53,095 nt of DNA from Natronospirales bacterium (GCA_021816765.1 JAKAXB010000014.1:1-53095); one strand, 5' to 3'; counted from the stretch's first letter, positions 37,130-47,027 are shown. The notes: a model not told the origin generated them from the letters alone. Made by a program: numbers and translations.

Positions 37130-37767
37130 AGCATGTCCAGGCCACCGGGCTTGTCATCGCCATCCTCATCGCCGCCACCGCGGCCGGTTTCGGTGTATAC
37201 GAGTGGCTACAGCCCACCGGTATGCCACCCGCATCCCCGGCTGCGATGCCCGCAGTACACGCCCCGGCACCGATGCTCAGCGCCGCGCAGGCCATGAACC
37301 TGCCGCTGGATGACCTGGACGACAACACGCACAAGCTCGCCGACTGGCACGGCAAGGTGCTGCTGGTGAACTTCTGGGCCACCTGGTGCCCGCCGTGCCG
37401 TGAGGAGATTCCGCTGCTGGTGAAACTGCAGGCCCAATATGCCGCCCAGGGATTGCAGATTGTGGGCATTGCCACCGATGAGCAAAGCGAAGAAGACGTG
37501 CGCAAGTTCGTACACACGATGGTGGTGAACTACCCCATCCTGATGAGTCACGACCAAACCCCGCAAATCATCGCCGCCTTGGGCGGCAATTTCATCGGCC
37601 TGCCTTACACCATACTGCTCGACCGGCAGGGCAGGGTGCTGAAGATTCATCCCGGTGAATTACAGCCCCATGAGGCCGAAAGCCTGGTGCGTATGGCCCT
37701 GCACCTTCCCGCACCCGCTCCTACCTCGGCAACAGCAACCCCTGTGGCTGTAACACAGGCTAAGTAG
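37126..37767 (+). CDS. TlpA-like periplasmic thioredoxin
   Basis: Membrane-anchored thioredoxin-like protein of 213 residues. It has an N-terminal anchor (TGLVIAILIAATAAGFGVYEWL), a proline- and alanine-rich linker, and a TlpA/ResA-type domain with NFWATWCPPCREEIPLL (Cys88, Cys91). The cis-proline loop is NFIGLPYTILLDRQGRV. An Ala/Thr/Pro-rich tail of about 25 residues ends it. Its start overlaps the dsbD stop (ATGA), so DsbD is the likely electron source. Probable jobs are reducing apocytochrome c or other cysteine pairs in the periplasm; the target is not shown. Confidence 0.9.
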   Translation: MKHVQATGLVIAILIAATAAGFGVYEWLQPTGMPPASPAAMPAVHAPAPMLSAAQAMNLPLDDLDDNTHKLADWHGKVLLVNFWATWCPPCREEIPLLVKLQAQYAAQGLQIVGIATDEQSEEDVRKFVHTMVVNYPILMSHDQTPQIIAALGGNFIGLPYTILLDRQGRVLKIHPGELQPHEAESLVRMALHLPAPAPTSATATPVAVTQAK

Positions 37768-37992
37768 CCGCCAAATGCACCGATTCTGCCGCCTTCTGTC
37801 AAACTGGGCATGGACAAACCTGCCTGCCTAGCCCACAATTATTCCCGGCTCCCAGGCACGCCCTGGGAAGCAAACGCCGGATATCGGTAACTTCGTTAAA
37901 TTTCACGAATCAGGTAGGGATCAGAAGCGTTTAGCACGCTTCCGAGGTAGCTTAATCCCCAGCTATACCCCATTTCCTGCAGGCATAACGTG
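37768..37992. other. Spacer before aroQ with two hairpins
   Basis: No gene is seen in 225 bases. Two stem-loops are visible: TCCCAGG-CACG-CCTGGGA-like arms near 37851-37869 and GAAGCG-loop-CGCTTC near 37927-37944. Neither has a T-run. A weak TATACC lies near 37969 and could be the -10 of an aroQ-accBC promoter. Confidence 0.35.
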
Positions 37993-38439
37993 ATGCAAAT
38001 TCTGCTTTTGAATGGCCCCAATCTGAACCTGCTGGGCGAGCGGGAGCCGCAGCATTATGGCCACGATAGCCTGTCCGCCGTGGAAAAACGCCTGCAGGAG
38101 CGGGCCAGGGTCCTTGGCCACGAACTCAACGCGTTCCAGAGCAACCACGAAGGCGCTCTCATTGACCGCATCCAGGCGGCACGCAAGGACGGCACGGTCT
38201 TCCTGTTGTTCAATCCCGGCGGCTACACCCATACCAGCGTGGCACTGCGGGATGCGCTGGCCGCCACCCGCCTGCCATTCATCGAGATCCACATCAGCAA
38301 CATCCACGCGCGCGAGCCGTTCCGCCAGCAGTCGGTTTTCTCCGACTTGGCAGTGGGCGTCATCGCCGGCCTCGGCGTGCAGGGCTACGAACTCGCCTTG
38401 CTGGCCGCGGACCGTTACCTGCATAGCCAGAAAACCTGA
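37993..38439 (+). CDS. aroQ: 3-dehydroquinate dehydratase, type II
   Basis: Shikimate-pathway enzyme forming 3-dehydroshikimate. It has 148 residues, typical of the dodecameric type II enzyme. The conserved [21 protein letters not shown] start, [29 protein letters not shown] and [19 protein letters not shown] hold the catalytic Tyr, Arg and His. The ATG at 37993 is chosen; an overlapping GTG just before would add one residue. It lies 23 bases ahead of accB, an order I recall from Pseudomonas. Confidence 0.97.
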   Translation: MQILLLNGPNLNLLGEREPQHYGHDSLSAVEKRLQERARVLGHELNAFQSNHEGALIDRIQAARKDGTVFLLFNPGGYTHTSVALRDALAATRLPFIEIHISNIHAREPFRQQSVFSDLAVGVIAGLGVQGYELALLAADRYLHSQKT

Positions 38440-38462
38440 GCCTGCTTTATCCGGGGTGCACC

Positions 38463-38933
38463 ATGGACATACGCAAGGTCAAGAAACTGATTGAGCTGCT
38501 GGAAGAATCCGGTATCGCTGAAATCGAGATTACCGAGGGCGAGGAATCGGTGCGCATCAGCCGCTATGGCGGCAGCGCGCCACCGATACCCCAGACAGCC
38601 GCACCCGCGGCCGTGCCGGCAGCGGCCGCTGCGGCTGCCGCGCCGGCATCCACGGCAGCGGCTCCCGCCACCACGCCCGGCGGCAAGGAAATCCCCCCGG
38701 GCCACCAAGTGAAGGCTCCCATGGTGGGTACCTTCTACCGCTCGTCTTCGCCGGGCGCCAAGTCCTTCGTGGAAGTGGGCCAGAGTGTCAAGGAAGGCGA
38801 CACCCTGTGCATCATCGAGGCCATGAAGATGATGAACCAAATCGAAGCCGACAAGCCCGGTACCATCAAGGCGATTCTCGCTGATAACGGCGACCCGGTG
38901 GAGTTCGGCCAGCCCCTGTTCGTGATCGAGTGA
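38463..38933 (+). CDS. accB: Biotin carboxyl carrier protein of acetyl-CoA carboxylase
   Basis: Carries biotin between the carboxylase and transferase halves of acetyl-CoA carboxylase. It has 156 residues, the same as E. coli AccB. The N-terminal domain is [23 protein letters not shown]. An Ala/Pro-rich linker (about residues 40-75) follows. The C-terminal biotinyl domain has Lys122 in [12 protein letters not shown] as the biotin site. It is followed after 39 bases by accC. Confidence 0.98.
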   Translation: MDIRKVKKLIELLEESGIAEIEITEGEESVRISRYGGSAPPIPQTAAPAAVPAAAAAAAAPASTAAAPATTPGGKEIPPGHQVKAPMVGTFYRSSSPGAKSFVEVGQSVKEGDTLCIIEAMKMMNQIEADKPGTIKAILADNGDPVEFGQPLFVIE

Positions 38934-38972
38934 GCCGTCGCTGTGGCCAAATCTCCACAACGCGCTCCCGCC

Positions 38973-40313
38973 ATGCTCGACAAAATCGTCATCGCCAACC
39001 GCGGCGAGATCGCGCTGCGTATCCTGCGCGCCTGCCGCGAACTGGGCATCAAGACCGTGGCGGTGCATTCCACCGCCGACCGCGATCTCAAGCACGTGCT
39101 GCTCGCCGACGAATCCGTGTGTATCGGGCCGCCGCCGTCGGCGGAGAGCTATCTCAACATGCCGGCCATCATCAGTGCCGCGGAAGTCACCGATGCGGTG
39201 GCGATCCACCCCGGTTACGGCTTCCTCGCCGAAAACGCCGATTTCGCCGAGCGTGTGGAGAGCAGCGGCTTCATTTTCATCGGCCCACGCCCCGAGACCA
39301 TCCGCCTCATGGGCGACAAGGTTTCCGCCAAACACGTCATGCAAAAGGCCGGCGTGCCCACGGTGCCCGGCTCCGAAGGCGCCCTGCCCGACAACCCCAA
39401 ACAGGTGCTGGTCACGGCCAGACACATCGGTTACCCGGTGATCATCAAAGCGGCCGGCGGCGGCGGCGGGCGTGGCATGCGCGTGGTACACAGTGAGGCG
39501 GCGCTGATGGCGGCCATCACCACCACCAAGGCGGAGGCCAAGGCCGCCTTCGGCAACGACACGGTGTACATGGAAAAATTCCTGGAACGGCCCCGGCATG
39601 TGGAATTCCAGGTGCTCGCCGATGGCATGGGCAACGCGGTTCACCTCGGCGAGCGCGACTGCTCCATGCAGCGCCGCCACCAGAAAGTCATTGAGGAGGC
39701 CCCGGCCCCGGGCATCACCGAAAAGCAGCGTCGCACCATGGGCGAACGCGTGGCCAAAGCCTGTGCGGACATGGGCTATCGCGGCGCGGGCACTTTCGAG
39801 TTTCTCTACCAGGACGGCCAGTTCTACTTCATCGAGATGAACACGCGCGTGCAGGTGGAGCATCCGGTGACGGAGATGGTGACCGGCATTGATATCGTGA
39901 AGTGGCAACTGATGATTGCCGCGGGCAAGCCGTTTACCTTGAAACAAAAAGACATCCGCATGCACGGTCACGCCTTTGAGTGCCGCATCAACGCCGAGGA
40001 TCCCAGGAACTTCATACCCTCACCAGGCCTGATCAAACGCTGGCATGCGCCCGGCGGTCCCGGCATTCGTGTGGATGCACATGCCTATACCGGCTACACC
40101 GTGCCACCCAATTACGACTCGCTCATCGGCAAGATCATCGCCTACGGCGACGACCGCGCGAGCGCGCTGGCACGCATGCGTACGGCTCTGCTGGAAATTG
40201 TGGTGGAAGGCATCAACAGCAACGTGCCATTGCACCAGAATCTGTTCAATGATTCCGCGTTTATCGCCGGCGGCACCAATATTCATTACCTGGAAAAGAA
40301 ATTGGGGTTATGA
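38973..40313 (+). CDS. accC: Biotin carboxylase of acetyl-CoA carboxylase
   Basis: ATP-dependent carboxylation of biotin on AccB, the first step of fatty-acid synthesis. From the ATG at 38973 it has 446 residues (E. coli 449). [25 protein letters not shown], the ATP-grasp glycine loop [40 protein letters not shown], and [17 protein letters not shown] are all intact. A GTG at 38943 would add ten residues not seen in the family, so the ATG is preferred. accA and accD are not in this window. Confidence 0.98.
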   Translation: MLDKIVIANRGEIALRILRACRELGIKTVAVHSTADRDLKHVLLADESVCIGPPPSAESYLNMPAIISAAEVTDAVAIHPGYGFLAENADFAERVESSGFIFIGPRPETIRLMGDKVSAKHVMQKAGVPTVPGSEGALPDNPKQVLVTARHIGYPVIIKAAGGGGGRGMRVVHSEAALMAAITTTKAEAKAAFGNDTVYMEKFLERPRHVEFQVLADGMGNAVHLGERDCSMQRRHQKVIEEAPAPGITEKQRRTMGERVAKACADMGYRGAGTFEFLYQDGQFYFIEMNTRVQVEHPVTEMVTGIDIVKWQLMIAAGKPFTLKQKDIRMHGHAFECRINAEDPRNFIPSPGLIKRWHAPGGPGIRVDAHAYTGYTVPPNYDSLIGKIIAYGDDRASALARMRTALLEIVVEGINSNVPLHQNLFNDSAFIAGGTNIHYLEKKLGL

Positions 40314-40402
40314 GGCGTTCAAAATTGTGGCTCTGCAAGTTCCTGCGTCAAGGTTTTCTTCTCATGGCGCCTCACTCCTGACATCTCACCCCTCACTCTG
40401 TT

Positions 40403-41299
40403 ATGTCCTGGCTACAATTCGAGATGACGCTGGGTAATCTGGATGCCGGACGCGTCGAAGCGGCATTGCTGTCCGCCGGCGCGCACTCGGTTACTTTCGA
40501 GGATGCCGGCAACACGCCGATTTACGAACCGGATGTGTCGCAACCTCCATCATGGAGTGACACGCGCGTGACCGCATTGTTTCCCGCTGACACGGACACA
40601 AGCGCCGTGCGTGCCGTGCTGTTCGCGGCGCTCAAGCTCCCGCACCTGCCGCCTCACCGTATCACGCCGCTGGCGGAGCGCAACTGGGTACGTGAGTGGC
40701 TGAAGGAATTCAAACCCACGCGCTTCGGGAAACGCCTGTGGATCTGTCCCACGGCCTATGCCCCGCCCGATCCCGGCGCGGTCAATATCCTCCTGGATCC
40801 GGGACTGGCCTTCGGCACCGGCACCCATGCCACCACCACCTTGTGCCTGGAGTGGCTGGATAGCACGGATCTGGCCGGTAAGACCGTGATTGATTACGGC
40901 TGCGGCTCGGGTATCCTCGCCATCGCCGCCGCGCGTCTTGGCGCGCGCCGCGTATGGGCGGCGGATAACGACCCCCAGGCGCTCGCCGCCACCCGCGAGA
41001 ACGCCCGTCGCAACCAAACGACCCCGCCCATGGAAATCAGCCCGCCGGAGGCGCTGGCTACCGTGCAGGCGGATGTGCTGCTGGCCAACATCCTCGCCGG
41101 CCCGCTTATGCAGCTCGCGCCGCGTTTTGCGGGGCTGGTGAAGCCGGGCGGAGTACTGGTGCTATCCGGTATCCTTGTCGCCCAGAGAGAGGAAATACAG
41201 TCTGCCTACGCGCCCTGGTTCCGATTCAGCGGCGGGGTCCAACGAGAGGAATGGTTGCGAATGGATGGCCTGCGCCTGCCCGCGAGTACTGAATGCTGA
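40403..41299 (+). CDS. prmA: Ribosomal protein L11 methyltransferase
   Basis: Trimethylates amino groups of ribosomal protein L11. The protein has 298 residues (E. coli 293). N-terminal substrate-recognition domain SWLQFEMTLGNLDAGRVEAALLSAGA, then a Rossmann methyltransferase with FGTGTHATTTLCLEWLD, TVIDYGCGSGILAIAAARLGA and VLLANILAGPLMQLAPRF. It lies 89 bases after accC and overlaps the next gene by 7 bases. Confidence 0.97.
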   Translation: MSWLQFEMTLGNLDAGRVEAALLSAGAHSVTFEDAGNTPIYEPDVSQPPSWSDTRVTALFPADTDTSAVRAVLFAALKLPHLPPHRITPLAERNWVREWLKEFKPTRFGKRLWICPTAYAPPDPGAVNILLDPGLAFGTGTHATTTLCLEWLDSTDLAGKTVIDYGCGSGILAIAAARLGARRVWAADNDPQALAATRENARRNQTTPPMEISPPEALATVQADVLLANILAGPLMQLAPRFAGLVKPGGVLVLSGILVAQREEIQSAYAPWFRFSGGVQREEWLRMDGLRLPASTEC

Positions 41300-42330
41300 C
41301 GACCTGCACCGCCTGCGGTACCCAGTTTCGTGTCACCACCGCGCAGTTACGCGTGGTGCACGGCTTGGTGCGTTGCAGCCGCTGTCACAGCGTGTTCGAT
41401 GCCTTCGAAACCCTGCGCGAGGAATACGAGGCTGCACCGTCCGCCGCGCCTGTTACACCGGCCCCGGCCACGGAAGAAACGCGCGCGCCTGAAAATCAGG
41501 CCACTGCCCCCGCCAACCAGGAACCGCCGCTGATGGCCGCGCCGCCCGTAGCAGAGGTCGTGGAAATACCGGACTTGAGCATTGAGCCGCAACAGGAGCA
41601 GCAGGCGCCCCCGGCGGATGACCTGTTTGCCGAGTTGTGGGGTGAAACCACCGCGCCTGCGAAAAGCTCCGGTAAATCGGTGGACAGGGATACGCCCTTA
41701 CTGATAGAGGACCACATCCCCAAGCCGCCGGAGCTGGCCCGGGACGCAGTACTGTACAAGCATGCAAAACTGCCACCACCGGAACATCACGCCCCGGCCG
41801 CACTACGCCGGCCCCTGGCCATTACCGGCTGGGGAATAGGGATTACGCTTCTGGCCTTGGTGTTGGGTGTCCAGGTGGTGAACGCCAACCGGCTGGCGCT
41901 GAGCCATAACCCGGTGCTGGGTTCGTCCCTGTCTGCGCTATACACGGCGTTGGGTCACCCCCTCTCGCCGTCACCGGCCCTGGGCAAGTGGCTGATCAGC
42001 AACATCAATGTGACCTCGGATCCGGACACACCTGGGGCGCTGTCCATCACCGGCGCATTGCAAAACAGCGCCACTTTTGCGCAACCCTGGCCGCTGCTGC
42101 GGGTGGAACTCACGGACCGCTATGGCGATCCGCTGCAGGCGCGGGATTTCACCGCCGGCGAATATCTGCCTGTCCGCCAGGCCAATACCTGGCTCGGTCC
42201 GGGCATGGCCACGCGTTTCCGCATTGATGTGGTGGATCCGGGCCCGGAAGCGGTGGGTTTCCAGGTTCAGCCCTGCCTGGATCTCACCGGCATTCACCAA
42301 TGCAGCAGCCATGCTGGTGCGAGTGATTGA
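41293..42330 (+). CDS. Zinc-ribbon and DUF3426 membrane protein
   Basis: Protein of 345 residues. It begins with an MJ0042-type zinc ribbon (Cys5, Cys8, Cys28, Cys31 in TTCTACGTQFRV and VRCSRCHSVFDAF). A long Pro/Ala/Glu-rich disordered region follows (about 40-170). A single membrane span lies near residues 175-196 (LAITGWGIGITLLALVLGVQVV). The C-terminal DUF3426 domain is probably periplasmic. The function is not known, but the gene is kept between prmA and dusB-fis in many relatives. A predicted dusB-fis promoter follows in the gap. Confidence 0.9.
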   Translation: MLTTCTACGTQFRVTTAQLRVVHGLVRCSRCHSVFDAFETLREEYEAAPSAAPVTPAPATEETRAPENQATAPANQEPPLMAAPPVAEVVEIPDLSIEPQQEQQAPPADDLFAELWGETTAPAKSSGKSVDRDTPLLIEDHIPKPPELARDAVLYKHAKLPPPEHHAPAALRRPLAITGWGIGITLLALVLGVQVVNANRLALSHNPVLGSSLSALYTALGHPLSPSPALGKWLISNINVTSDPDTPGALSITGALQNSATFAQPWPLLRVELTDRYGDPLQARDFTAGEYLPVRQANTWLGPGMATRFRIDVVDPGPEAVGFQVQPCLDLTGIHQCSSHAGASD

Positions 42331-42439
42331 TTTTGCACGCAGTTTTATGCGCGTTGCGCGCAGATTGCCGTGACATCATGCACGCCACTGCAACCCTGCA
42401 TGGGAGTATGCATAAATCGCCGCGTGAAAAATTTCAAGT

Positions 42440-42467
42440 TTGACAGGCGCACGATTGCAGCTATCAT
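42440..42467 (+). promoter_or_regulatory. Strong predicted sigma70 promoter of dusB-fis
   Basis: The -35 box TTGACA (42440-42445) is a perfect match. The -10 box TATCAT (42462-42467) follows after 16 bases. The sequence just downstream is C/G-rich (CCGTCCCGCTCCCGG), like the stringently controlled fis promoter of E. coli. This suggests growth-rate control here too, which is inference. Confidence 0.75.
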
Positions 42468-42506
42468 CTCCGTCCCGCTCCCGGCACAGCGCATCACGAC
42501 GCACTT

Positions 42507-43493
42507 ATGCGTATAGGGCCGTATTCTTCGCGTAACAACCTGGTGCTGGCGCCCATGGCGGGCGTGACCGACCGGCCATTCCGGCAATTGTGCAAGCGCC
42601 TCGGCGCGGGACTCGCGGTATCGGAGATGGTGACGGCCAGAGCGGAGCTGCGCGACAGCGCCAAGAGCCGGCGGCGCCGCGATCACGCCGGCGAGGTGGA
42701 ACCGCGCATTGTGCAGATCGCCGGCGCGGAACCCGCCATGATGGCCGAGGCAGCGCGTTTGAATGTGGCCGGGGGTGCCCAGATCATTGACATCAACATG
42801 GGCTGCCCGGCAAAAAAAGTCTGCAACAAGCTGGCCGGTTCGGCGCTGTTACAGGACGAGGAACTGGTTAGACGGATTCTAAACGCGGTGGTCGCCGCGG
42901 TGGATGTGCCGGTGACCCTGAAAATCCGCACCGGCTGGGATCGGCAGCACAGGAACGGTGTGCGCATCGCCATGCTGGCACAGGATGCCGGTATCCAGGC
43001 CCTCGCAGTGCATGGCCGCACGCGTGCGGACCTGTATACGGGCGCGGCGGAATACGCCACCATCCGCGCCATCAAGGCGGCGGTGAAGATTCCGGTGATG
43101 GCCAACGGCGACGTGACCACGCCGCAGCAGGCCAAGGCCGTGCTGCAACAGACCGGCGCGGATGCGGTGATGCTGGGACGCGCCGCCCAGGGGCGGCCGT
43201 GGATCTTCCGGGAAATCGAACAGTATCTGGCGACGGGCCAGCATTTGCCGCCGCCGGTAAATGAGGAAATTACCGAGATCATGCTGGGGCACCTGGACAA
43301 TCTCTACAGCTTCTACGGTGAGTTCACCGGTGTACGGGTGGCCCGCAAGCACATCACCTGGTATCTGAAGACGCAGCCGGAAGCGGCGGCCTTCCGGGAG
43401 CGGGTGGTGCGGGTGGAAACGGCGCAGGAACAATACAGGCTCATCCGCGGATTCCTCGCGGACAACAACAATGTAATGGAGCTGGCAGCATGA
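42507..43493 (+). CDS. dusB: tRNA-dihydrouridine synthase B
   Basis: FMN enzyme that reduces uridine in tRNA. It has 328 residues (E. coli 321). MAGVTDRPFRQLCKRLGAG at the N-terminus, the catalytic Cys100 in DINMGCPAKKVCNKLAGSALL, LKIRTGWD, VHGRTRADLYTG and ANGDVTTPQQA are conserved. It is the first gene of the dusB-fis operon, an arrangement shared with E. coli, and overlaps fis by four bases. Confidence 0.97.
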   Translation: MRIGPYSSRNNLVLAPMAGVTDRPFRQLCKRLGAGLAVSEMVTARAELRDSAKSRRRRDHAGEVEPRIVQIAGAEPAMMAEAARLNVAGGAQIIDINMGCPAKKVCNKLAGSALLQDEELVRRILNAVVAAVDVPVTLKIRTGWDRQHRNGVRIAMLAQDAGIQALAVHGRTRADLYTGAAEYATIRAIKAAVKIPVMANGDVTTPQQAKAVLQQTGADAVMLGRAAQGRPWIFREIEQYLATGQHLPPPVNEEITEIMLGHLDNLYSFYGEFTGVRVARKHITWYLKTQPEAAAFRERVVRVETAQEQYRLIRGFLADNNNVMELAA

Positions 43494-43816
43494 ACACGCG
43501 AGCAACAGCGCAGCGGCTGGAACTGGTGGATGATCCCCGGAAGTCCCGGGAGCGGGAAGACGGTGTGCCACATGCGATGGGTGCGTCCCATTGCCTGCGG
43601 GAGTACGCGGAAAAGACCCTGCGACGGTATTTTTCCGACCTGGACGGTCATGACCCTTCCGGCCTGTACGGCTTCGTACTGGGCGAAATTGAGCAGCCGC
43701 TTCTGAAGACGCTCATGGAGTACACCCGCGGCAACCAGTCGCGGGCCTCGGAAATCCTGGGTCTCAACCGCAGCACGCTGCGTAAAAAGCTGCGTCAATA
43801 TAAAATCAACACCTAG
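43490..43816 (+). CDS. fis: Nucleoid-associated regulator Fis
   Basis: Nucleoid protein of 108 residues (E. coli 98). The C-terminal helix-turn-helix is intact: [38 protein letters not shown]. The N-terminal part has some ten extra or altered residues. The start overlaps the dusB stop (ATGA). Fis in relatives activates stable RNA genes and bends DNA; no target is testable in this window. Confidence 0.97.
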   Translation: MNTRATAQRLELVDDPRKSREREDGVPHAMGASHCLREYAEKTLRRYFSDLDGHDPSGLYGFVLGEIEQPLLKTLMEYTRGNQSRASEILGLNRSTLRKKLRQYKINT

Positions 43817-43836
43817 CCGCGATTCACGCAGCTGTC

Positions 43837-43860
43837 ACCCGCCGCGCCACACGGGCGGGT
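43837..43860. terminator. Possible stem-loop between fis and purH
   Basis: ACCCGCC (43837-43843) pairs with GGCGGGT (43854-43860) around a 10-base loop. There is no T-run after it, so it would be a weak terminator or a transcript-end hairpin. Confidence 0.35.
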
Positions 43861-43890
43861 ACCTTGCCAGGCTATTCAGGGAAAAGCCAC

Positions 43891-45456
43891 GTGCAGCCCA
43901 TTCAACGCGCACTTGTTTCCGTTTCCGATAAAAACGGTCTGGTGGAATTTGCGCGCGCGTTGCACGCGCTCAAAGTCGAACTCCTCTCCACCGGCGGCAC
44001 CGCCAGACTGCTGCGGGATGCCGGCATCCCCGTCCGGGAAGTCTCCGAATACACCGGCTTTCCGGAGATCATGGCCGGACGCGTCAAGACCCTGCATCCC
44101 AGAATTTACGGCGGCCTGCTGGGCCGGCGCGGCACCGATGATGCCATCATGCGCGAACACGCTATCGCGCCCATTGATCTGCTGGTGGTAAATCTCTATC
44201 CTTTCGAGGCCAGGGTGGCCAAAGCCGATTGTTCGCTGGATGAAGCCATCGAGAATATAGACGTCGGTGGTCCCGCCATGCTGCGCGCTGCCGCGAAAAA
44301 TCATGCGCATGTCACGGTGGTGGTGGATCCGGCTGACTACAGTCGTGTATTGGACGAGATGCGCTCCAATGCAGGCGCCGTCGCGGATACCACGCGCTAC
44401 TCACTCGCCACCAAGGCCTTCGCCCATACCGCCGCTTACGACGATGCCATTGCCGATTACCTGGGTGCACGCACTGCGAAAAAGGATTCACGGCGGGTTT
44501 TCCCGGATTTCCACACCATCCGGTTCCGCAAACTGGCCGAGCTGCGTTACGGCGAGAATCCGCACCAGCGCGCCGCGCTTTACGCCGAACGTGGCGAACT
44601 CGACGGCACCCTGGCCGGCGCAAGACAATTACAGGGCAAGGAGCTCAGCTACAACAACCTGGCCGATGCGGACGCCGCACTCGCCTGTGTGCGCGCCTTC
44701 GATGCGCCCGCCTGCGTCATCGTCAAGCACGCCAATCCCTGCGGCGTGGCGCTGGGTGCAAACTTGCTGCAAGCCTATGACCGCGCTCATCAGACCGATA
44801 CGACCTCGGCATTCGGCGGCGTCATTGCCTTCAATCGCGAACTGGATGCCGGTACGGCAACCGAGATTCTCAAGCGCCAGTTCGTGGAAGTGATTCTGGC
44901 GCCCGCCATCGCTGCCGCTACCGCAACCGAACTGGCAAAGAAAGCCAAGGTGCGCGCACTGGTAACCGGACCATTCCAGCCCGCGCAGCACGCCTTCGAC
45001 TACAAGTGCATCAGCGGCGGCCTGCTGTTGCAGGACACCGATCAGAAGACCGTAATTGAACAGGACCTCAAAACCGTCACCCGCAAAGCGCCCTCAAAGG
45101 AACAGTTGCACGATCTGCTGTTCGCCTGGGCTGTAGTGAAGTTCGTGAAGTCCAACGCCATCGTCTATGCCCGTGACGGCCGGACCCTCGGCATCGGTGC
45201 CGGCCAGCCCAGCCGCATCATGAGCGCGAAAATTGCCGCCTGGAAGGCGCAAGAAGCCAAGCTCGAGGTGCGCGGCGCGGTCATGGCTTCGGACGCCTTC
45301 CTGCCCTTTCGCGACAGCGTGGACGCCGCCGCCAACGTCGGCATCAGCGCCATCATCCAACCGGGTGGTTCGCTGCGCGACCAGGAAGTGATCGCCGCTG
45401 CGGATGAATATGGAATTGCGATGGTGTTCACTTCAATGCGCCACTTCAAGCATTAG
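43891..45456 (+). CDS. purH: Bifunctional AICAR transformylase / IMP cyclohydrolase
   Basis: Catalyses the last two steps of IMP synthesis. From the GTG at 43891 it has 521 residues (E. coli 529). An AGGGA ribosome site lies eight bases upstream, so GTG is favoured over the TTG at 43864. The N-terminal MGS-type cyclohydrolase domain has [19 protein letters not shown] and [11 protein letters not shown]. The C-terminal transformylase has [15 protein letters not shown], the catalytic [11 protein letters not shown] and [11 protein letters not shown]. It ends convergent with the pseudouridine synthase gene. Confidence 0.96.
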   Translation: MQPIQRALVSVSDKNGLVEFARALHALKVELLSTGGTARLLRDAGIPVREVSEYTGFPEIMAGRVKTLHPRIYGGLLGRRGTDDAIMREHAIAPIDLLVVNLYPFEARVAKADCSLDEAIENIDVGGPAMLRAAAKNHAHVTVVVDPADYSRVLDEMRSNAGAVADTTRYSLATKAFAHTAAYDDAIADYLGARTAKKDSRRVFPDFHTIRFRKLAELRYGENPHQRAALYAERGELDGTLAGARQLQGKELSYNNLADADAALACVRAFDAPACVIVKHANPCGVALGANLLQAYDRAHQTDTTSAFGGVIAFNRELDAGTATEILKRQFVEVILAPAIAAATATELAKKAKVRALVTGPFQPAQHAFDYKCISGGLLLQDTDQKTVIEQDLKTVTRKAPSKEQLHDLLFAWAVVKFVKSNAIVYARDGRTLGIGAGQPSRIMSAKIAAWKAQEAKLEVRGAVMASDAFLPFRDSVDAAANVGISAIIQPGGSLRDQEVIAAADEYGIAMVFTSMRHFKH

Positions 45457-45538
45457 ACAAGTATTTATTCCCCGGTTGCTGTGTTGCAACCCGATAAACG
45501 CACGCTTACCTGCCGAAATCGAGTACCTGGATTTTTAT

Positions 45539-46303
45539 TCAGCCGTGACTCAATTCTTTGATCTCCTGCTCGCTCAAATATCGCCATTGCCCTTTGCCCA
45601 GATCACCCAGCGGGATTGAGCCGATCGCGACCCGGATGAGACGCAACACACCGATATCCAACGCGGCCAACATGCGGCGGATTTGCCGATTGCGGCCCGC
45701 GTCGAGGATGATTTCCAGCCAAGCGTTGCGCGAACCCTGACGTAACAGGCGCGCCACCTTGGCTTTCAGCAACTCACCCTCCTCTTCGAGACCGTCCCGC
45801 ATCCGTGCAAGTTGCGCGGCCTCGGGTATGCCATTGACCTGCACGTGATAAACCTTATCGATCCGCGCAGGACCGGAAACCCGCGCGGCCCATTCCGGAT
45901 CGTTGCTGAACAGCAGCAGTCCCTCACTGGCACGATCAAGACGGCCGACCGGCGCAATCCAGGGCAGATCTGCGCCCTCGAAACACCGATAGACCGTGTC
46001 GCGCCCTCGTTCGTCACGTACGGTCGTCACCACTCCGCGCGGCTTGTTCAGCATCAAATAGATTCGTTCACCGGCGTGCGCGTCCGCGCCGTTCACTTCA
46101 ATGTGATCGTGCTCGCTGTACACCGGATGCTCGGGATCGAATATCACCCGCCCATTGACCCGTACCCGTCCGGACCGGGCCCACTCGGCGGCCTGCGTGC
46201 GCGAACATAGGCCGCGTTTCGACAGCACACGGGCTATACCGTGACGCGAACTCTGCGATGAATCCGGGATGCGTTTTGTCATGTCGGTGGATTGAGAATC
46301 CAT
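45539..46303 (-). CDS. RsuA/RluB/RluE/RluF family rRNA pseudouridine synthase
   Basis: Converts a uridine in rRNA to pseudouridine. The protein has 254 residues. It has an N-terminal S4 RNA-binding domain (ARVLSKRGLCSRTQAAEWARSGRVRVNG). The catalytic domain contains LMLNKPRGVVTTVRDERGRDTV and GRLDRASEGLLLFSND with the active-site Asp. The RQIRRMLAALDIGVLRLIRVAIGSI block follows. Which member of the family it is cannot be settled by eye. It lies between purH and purD on the opposite strand, next to a toxin-antitoxin pair. Confidence 0.9.
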   Translation of the reverse strand: MDSQSTDMTKRIPDSSQSSRHGIARVLSKRGLCSRTQAAEWARSGRVRVNGRVIFDPEHPVYSEHDHIEVNGADAHAGERIYLMLNKPRGVVTTVRDERGRDTVYRCFEGADLPWIAPVGRLDRASEGLLLFSNDPEWAARVSGPARIDKVYHVQVNGIPEAAQLARMRDGLEEEGELLKAKVARLLRQGSRNAWLEIILDAGRNRQIRRMLAALDIGVLRLIRVAIGSIPLGDLGKGQWRYLSEQEIKELSHG

Positions 46304-46352
46304 AGCAAACAGATCAGGACAAGATCAATATCTTGAATACGCGGTTTCGGTA

Positions 46353-46649
46353 TCAAACCGCATGCGCATGCACACGCTTCTCGATTTCCTGACCTGTCGC
46401 ACGGCGCGCCATACGCAAATCGTATTCAGTTTGCAGCCCCAACCACGTCTCCGGCGAGACATTGAAAAACTTCCCCAGCCGCAACGCGGTATCGGCGGTG
46501 ATGCCACGTTTGCCATTGACGATCTCGCTCACGCGGTTCGGCGGTACGCTGAGTTCGCGTGCCAGCCGGTTGATGCTGATATCCAAAGGCTTCATGAATT
46601 CCTCAAACAGTATCTCGCCAGGATGGATCGGGGGCAGCAGCTTCTTCAT
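46353..46649 (-). CDS. higA: HigA family antitoxin
   Basis: Antitoxin and transcriptional repressor, 98 residues. The Xre-type helix-turn-helix begins after the signature PPIHPGEILFEEFMKPLDISINRLARELSVPPNRVSEIVNGKRGITADTALRL, typical of HigA/VapI proteins. It follows the toxin gene by nine bases. In the HigBA order the toxin comes first, as here. It should bind the palindrome just upstream of higB. Confidence 0.93.
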   Translation of the reverse strand: MKKLLPPIHPGEILFEEFMKPLDISINRLARELSVPPNRVSEIVNGKRGITADTALRLGKFFNVSPETWLGLQTEYDLRMARRATGQEIEKRVHAHAV

Positions 46650-46658
46650 ACTCGTACC

Positions 46659-46937
46659 TCAGTGATAGTCCACAATTTCAACGTTGAGTGCATCACCGTT
46701 GCGCCAGACAAAACATATCCGCCATTGAGCGTTGATGCGGATACTGTGTTGCCCAGCCCGATTACCCTTGAGCGCCTCCAGGCGATTACCCGGCGGTACT
46801 TTAAGGTCTTCCCAGCGCACCGCGCGATGCAGATACAACAAGCGGCGGCGTGCAACGCGTTCAATCGCCCGGAACCGCGGCACCATCCGGTCCTCGAACA
46901 AGGCTTCCGTGTCTTTGTCCCGGAACGACTGAATCAT
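46659..46937 (-). CDS. higB: HigB-type mRNA interferase toxin
   Basis: RelE-superfamily toxin, 92 residues, that cuts mRNA on the ribosome in known members. MIQSFRDKDTEALFEDRMVPRF at the start and the C-terminal HSIRINAQWRICFVWRNGDALNVEIVDYH match HigB/GraT proteins. The protein looks intact. It precedes higA. The start codon lies only ten bases after the operator palindrome, with no clear ribosome-binding site, so the message may be leaderless or poorly translated. Confidence 0.92.
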   Translation of the reverse strand: MIQSFRDKDTEALFEDRMVPRFRAIERVARRRLLYLHRAVRWEDLKVPPGNRLEALKGNRAGQHSIRINAQWRICFVWRNGDALNVEIVDYH

Positions 46938-46947
46938 TGGTATAGGG

Positions 46948-46966
46948 TATTACGTAACCCGTAATA
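46948..46966. promoter_or_regulatory. Palindromic operator of higBA
   Basis: TATTACG (46948-46954) and CGTAATA (46960-46966) form a 7-bp inverted repeat with a 5-base centre. It lies ten bases before the higB ATG and is the best candidate for HigA autorepression. A TTGTCA (minus strand, 46967-46972) touches its edge and could be a -35 box, but the promoter is not clearly defined. Confidence 0.6.
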
Positions 46967-47027
46967 TGACAAGCGTTAAAACACGGAAGCCCGTAACATA
47001 GCGTTCAGTGTCTATGGGATCCCCAAC

